9,050 nt of DNA, taken from positions 1-9,050 of the forward strand of contig VXPI01000117.1 in NCBI GenBank assembly GCA_009839585.1. The letters run 5' to 3'. Every line of letters begins with the position of its first letter. Positions within the stretch are counted from its first letter, which is position 1. Under the pieces are notes generated by a model that was not told where the DNA came from, made no database searches, and worked only from the letters and a program-made list of their open reading frames with translations. Positions 7,491 to 9,050 of the stretch are shown here, piece by piece. The DNA comes from Gammaproteobacteria bacterium (GTDB lineage: Bacteria > Pseudomonadota > Gammaproteobacteria > Arenicellales > Poriferihabitantaceae). The translations under genes were made by a program, and so were the position numbers.

Positions 7491-8153
7491 ATGCACTTAT
7501 TCCGCTGGACAGCATTCATTCTGGTGCTGATTCTGTGTGGCTGTACCACTGCACCGCCCTATCTGGAAGACCGTGAAGAGTTGACCATGAAGGAGCGATG
7601 GGCATTACAGAAAACCACCAATCAGGCAATTTCCGAGTGGCGGATCAAGGGAAAACTTTCCGTCAAGGCCGGGGCAAAGGGTGGGTCTTCAACCCTTCAA
7701 TGGTCTTATGCGGATATCACACAAAACATCCAGCTGTATGGACCGCTAGGAGGCGGTCGAGTGATTGTTGATGTTGAACCGGGTCAGGCAATATTGAAAG
7801 ACTCCAAGGGCCAGGTTATTGAGGGAATCAGTGCAGAGGAAGTGCTGTACGAGCGTCTGGGATGGCACGTGCCCTTTGACGAGCTTGCCTGGTGGTCAAG
7901 AGGGCTTCCCAATGTTGATTCGACCGAAATTGAAATTGATGAGGACGGGCTACTGAAACGTCTTCATCACGGTATATGGGAAGTCGAGTATCTGGAGTAC
8001 TCGAGAGTGGATTCGTTTCTGCTTCCAAAACGGCTGGAAATCATCTCGGAACCCGGTGCGCTCAAGACCTATGACAGAAAAGGCAATTATATTGGCGATC
8101 AGTTGCGACTCATAGTAGTTATCAGCCGCTGGAATGATATCGTTGAAGGATGA
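7491..8153 (+). CDS. lolB: Outer-membrane lipoprotein insertion protein LolB
   Basis: LolB accepts lipoproteins from the periplasmic carrier LolA and inserts them into the inner leaflet of the outer membrane; it is itself a lipoprotein. The 220-residue product begins with a short signal peptide (Arg5, hydrophobic 8-15) and a lipobox LCG|C, with Cys18 lipidated and Thr at +2. The mature part fits the LolB beta-sandwich: WRIKGKLSV near 50-58, then YGPLGGG at 83-89. Leu86 (mature position 69) lies where E. coli LolB has the protruding-loop leucine at mature position 68. WWSRGLP and a C-terminal LRLIVVISRW follow. The start is 18 bases after the TPR lipoprotein stop, with no strong Shine-Dalgarno. 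The stop overlaps the ispE start. The lbcA-lolB-ispE order is typical of pseudomonad-like Gammaproteobacteria. Confidence 0.93.
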   Translation: MHLFRWTAFILVLILCGCTTAPPYLEDREELTMKERWALQKTTNQAISEWRIKGKLSVKAGAKGGSSTLQWSYADITQNIQLYGPLGGGRVIVDVEPGQAILKDSKGQVIEGISAEEVLYERLGWHVPFDELAWWSRGLPNVDSTEIEIDEDGLLKRLHHGIWEVEYLEYSRVDSFLLPKRLEIISEPGALKTYDRKGNYIGDQLRLIVVISRWNDIVEG

Positions 8154-9004
8154 GCAACCGGCCGAACAACCTACCGTTACGAATCCTTTCCCCAGCCAAG
8201 ATCAATTTGTTTTTGCGCGTCACGGGCAAGCGCCCGGATGGATATCATGATCTGCAGACAGTATTTCAATTTTTGCAGTTGCACGATATTGTCGAAATAG
8301 AACTGACTGAGGATGCTGTGGTTTCGCGAATTGATCAGCATGATTTTGAGTTGCCGGAAGTTGACCTGGCTGTTCGGGCAGCGAGGCTGATCGGTCAGTA
8401 CAGAAAACCCGACAACCTTCCGGGGGTTCGAATTACGCTCAACAAGACCATACCCTGTGGCGCCGGCATGGGTGGCGGCAGTTCCAACGCAGCCTCGGTT
8501 CTGGTCGGCCTCAATTATCTCTGGAGACTGAACCTTGATGAGTTCGCTTTGCTGGATATTGGCACTCAACTTGGTGCGGATGTGCCAATTTTCATCAAGG
8601 GACATGCGTGCTGGGCCGAGGGTGCAGGAAACATATTCACCAGCTGTATCCCGCCAGAGAGGTGGCATGTGATCTGGATCCCTGATTGTGTTGTATCGAC
8701 AAGGGATGTTTTTGGGCACCCTGATCTAAACCGCAATGACCCGAAAATTACCTATCAGGATTATCAACAAGGTTGTTGCCAGAACACATTGGAGCCAGTG
8801 GTAAGAGCGTTGTTCAAGCCGGTTGATGATGCCTTGTCGATTCTGGGCCAGTATGGCAAACCTCAACTGAATGGAAGCGGTTCTTCGGTATTTTTACCGT
8901 GTGAAAGCTTTGCAGAAGCAAATTCGATTCGGGAAGAGTTGCCCGCGAATGAGAATATTCACGTGTCCCGCTCCATGAATACCTTTGAACGATTTGTTGC
9001 GTAA
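8150..9004 (+). CDS. ispE: 4-diphosphocytidyl-2-C-methyl-D-erythritol kinase
   Basis: IspE phosphorylates the 2-hydroxyl of CDP-methylerythritol with ATP in the MEP pathway to isopentenyl diphosphate. The 284-residue product is a complete GHMP kinase. LSPAKINLFLRVTGKRPDGYH contains the catalytic-region Lys17. The ATP-binding glycine loop is CGAGMGGGSSNAA at 103-115. LGADVPIF carries Asp144, the expected catalytic base. The third GHMP motif is LNGSGSSVF at 240-248. Cys103 replaces the Met often found just before the glycine loop, which is a mild variation. The ATG at 8150 overlaps the lolB stop as ATGA. A GAAGG at 8145-8149 abuts the ATG with no spacer, so initiation probably relies on coupling to lolB translation. 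No better start exists before the conserved N-terminus. In relatives prs follows ispE; here the window ends 46 bases later. Confidence 0.96.
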   Translation: MSNRPNNLPLRILSPAKINLFLRVTGKRPDGYHDLQTVFQFLQLHDIVEIELTEDAVVSRIDQHDFELPEVDLAVRAARLIGQYRKPDNLPGVRITLNKTIPCGAGMGGGSSNAASVLVGLNYLWRLNLDEFALLDIGTQLGADVPIFIKGHACWAEGAGNIFTSCIPPERWHVIWIPDCVVSTRDVFGHPDLNRNDPKITYQDYQQGCCQNTLEPVVRALFKPVDDALSILGQYGKPQLNGSGSSVFLPCESFAEANSIREELPANENIHVSRSMNTFERFVA

Positions 9005-9050
9005 GCGGTCTAAGGCAAATTTCCGCATGGCACCCTATCGTGTCAAGCAG

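Noticed and set aside
8177..8719. 180-residue minus-strand open frame opposite ispE
   Set aside because: Its product resembles no family I know, and ispE carries all GHMP motifs over the same bases.
9005..9050. Possible start of a next gene (ATG at 9027) or a tRNA before prs
   Set aside because: Only eight codons are visible, the AAGG upstream is 11 bases away, and no tRNA acceptor or D-arm pattern can be recognised in 46 bases.

Overview
This 9.05 kb window reads as a stretch of gammaproteobacterial chromosome. It is dominated by housekeeping genes in a well-known order. On the minus strand lies the cluster hemA, prfA, prmC. Diverging from it on the plus strand lies a TPR lipoprotein gene (lbcA-like), then lolB and ispE. 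From memory, Pseudomonas aeruginosa has the same arrangement (prmC-prfA-hemA facing PA4667/lbcA-lolB-ispE). LolB, an LbcA-type lipoprotein and IspE also point to a diderm gammaproteobacterium. Base composition looks moderate (near 50% GC by eye), so this is not a typical high-GC Pseudomonas. The exact lineage cannot be fixed from the window.

Layout. Positions 2-1084 (+): 3' part of a DUF1015-family gene, 5' end outside the window. 1104-2186 (+): a class I-type nitronate monooxygenase with a good ribosome binding site, probably co-transcribed with the DUF1015 gene. 2187-2248: a short convergent gap with no convincing terminator. 2249-3085 (-): prmC, with a TTG start. 3104-4192 (-): prfA. 4217-5464 (-): hemA. 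5465-5651: divergent control region containing a two-half-site dyad and a TATAAT box. 5652-7472 (+): lbcA-like TPR lipoprotein. 7491-8153 (+): lolB. 8150-9004 (+): ispE, overlapping lolB by ATGA. 9005-9050: a short tail with nothing I can assign.

How the genes work together. HemA turns glutamyl-tRNA into the first committed intermediate of tetrapyrrole synthesis. PrfA ends translation at UAA/UAG, and PrmC methylates the PrfA GGQ glutamine. On the other side, LolB inserts lipoproteins into the outer membrane, and the neighbouring TPR lipoprotein should be one of its clients. By analogy with P. aeruginosa LbcA, that lipoprotein would scaffold the CtpA protease that controls peptidoglycan hydrolases. 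IspE supplies isoprenoid precursors, which feed among other things the undecaprenyl carrier used in envelope synthesis. The DUF1015 and nitronate monooxygenase pair sits where the conserved order ends and is the lineage-specific part of the window.

I found no mobile element, CRISPR array, tRNA or rRNA, and no clearly undescribed system. The most interesting items are the palindromic element between hemA and the lipoprotein gene, and the ParB/sulfiredoxin-like DGHHR motif of the uncharacterised DUF1015 protein.
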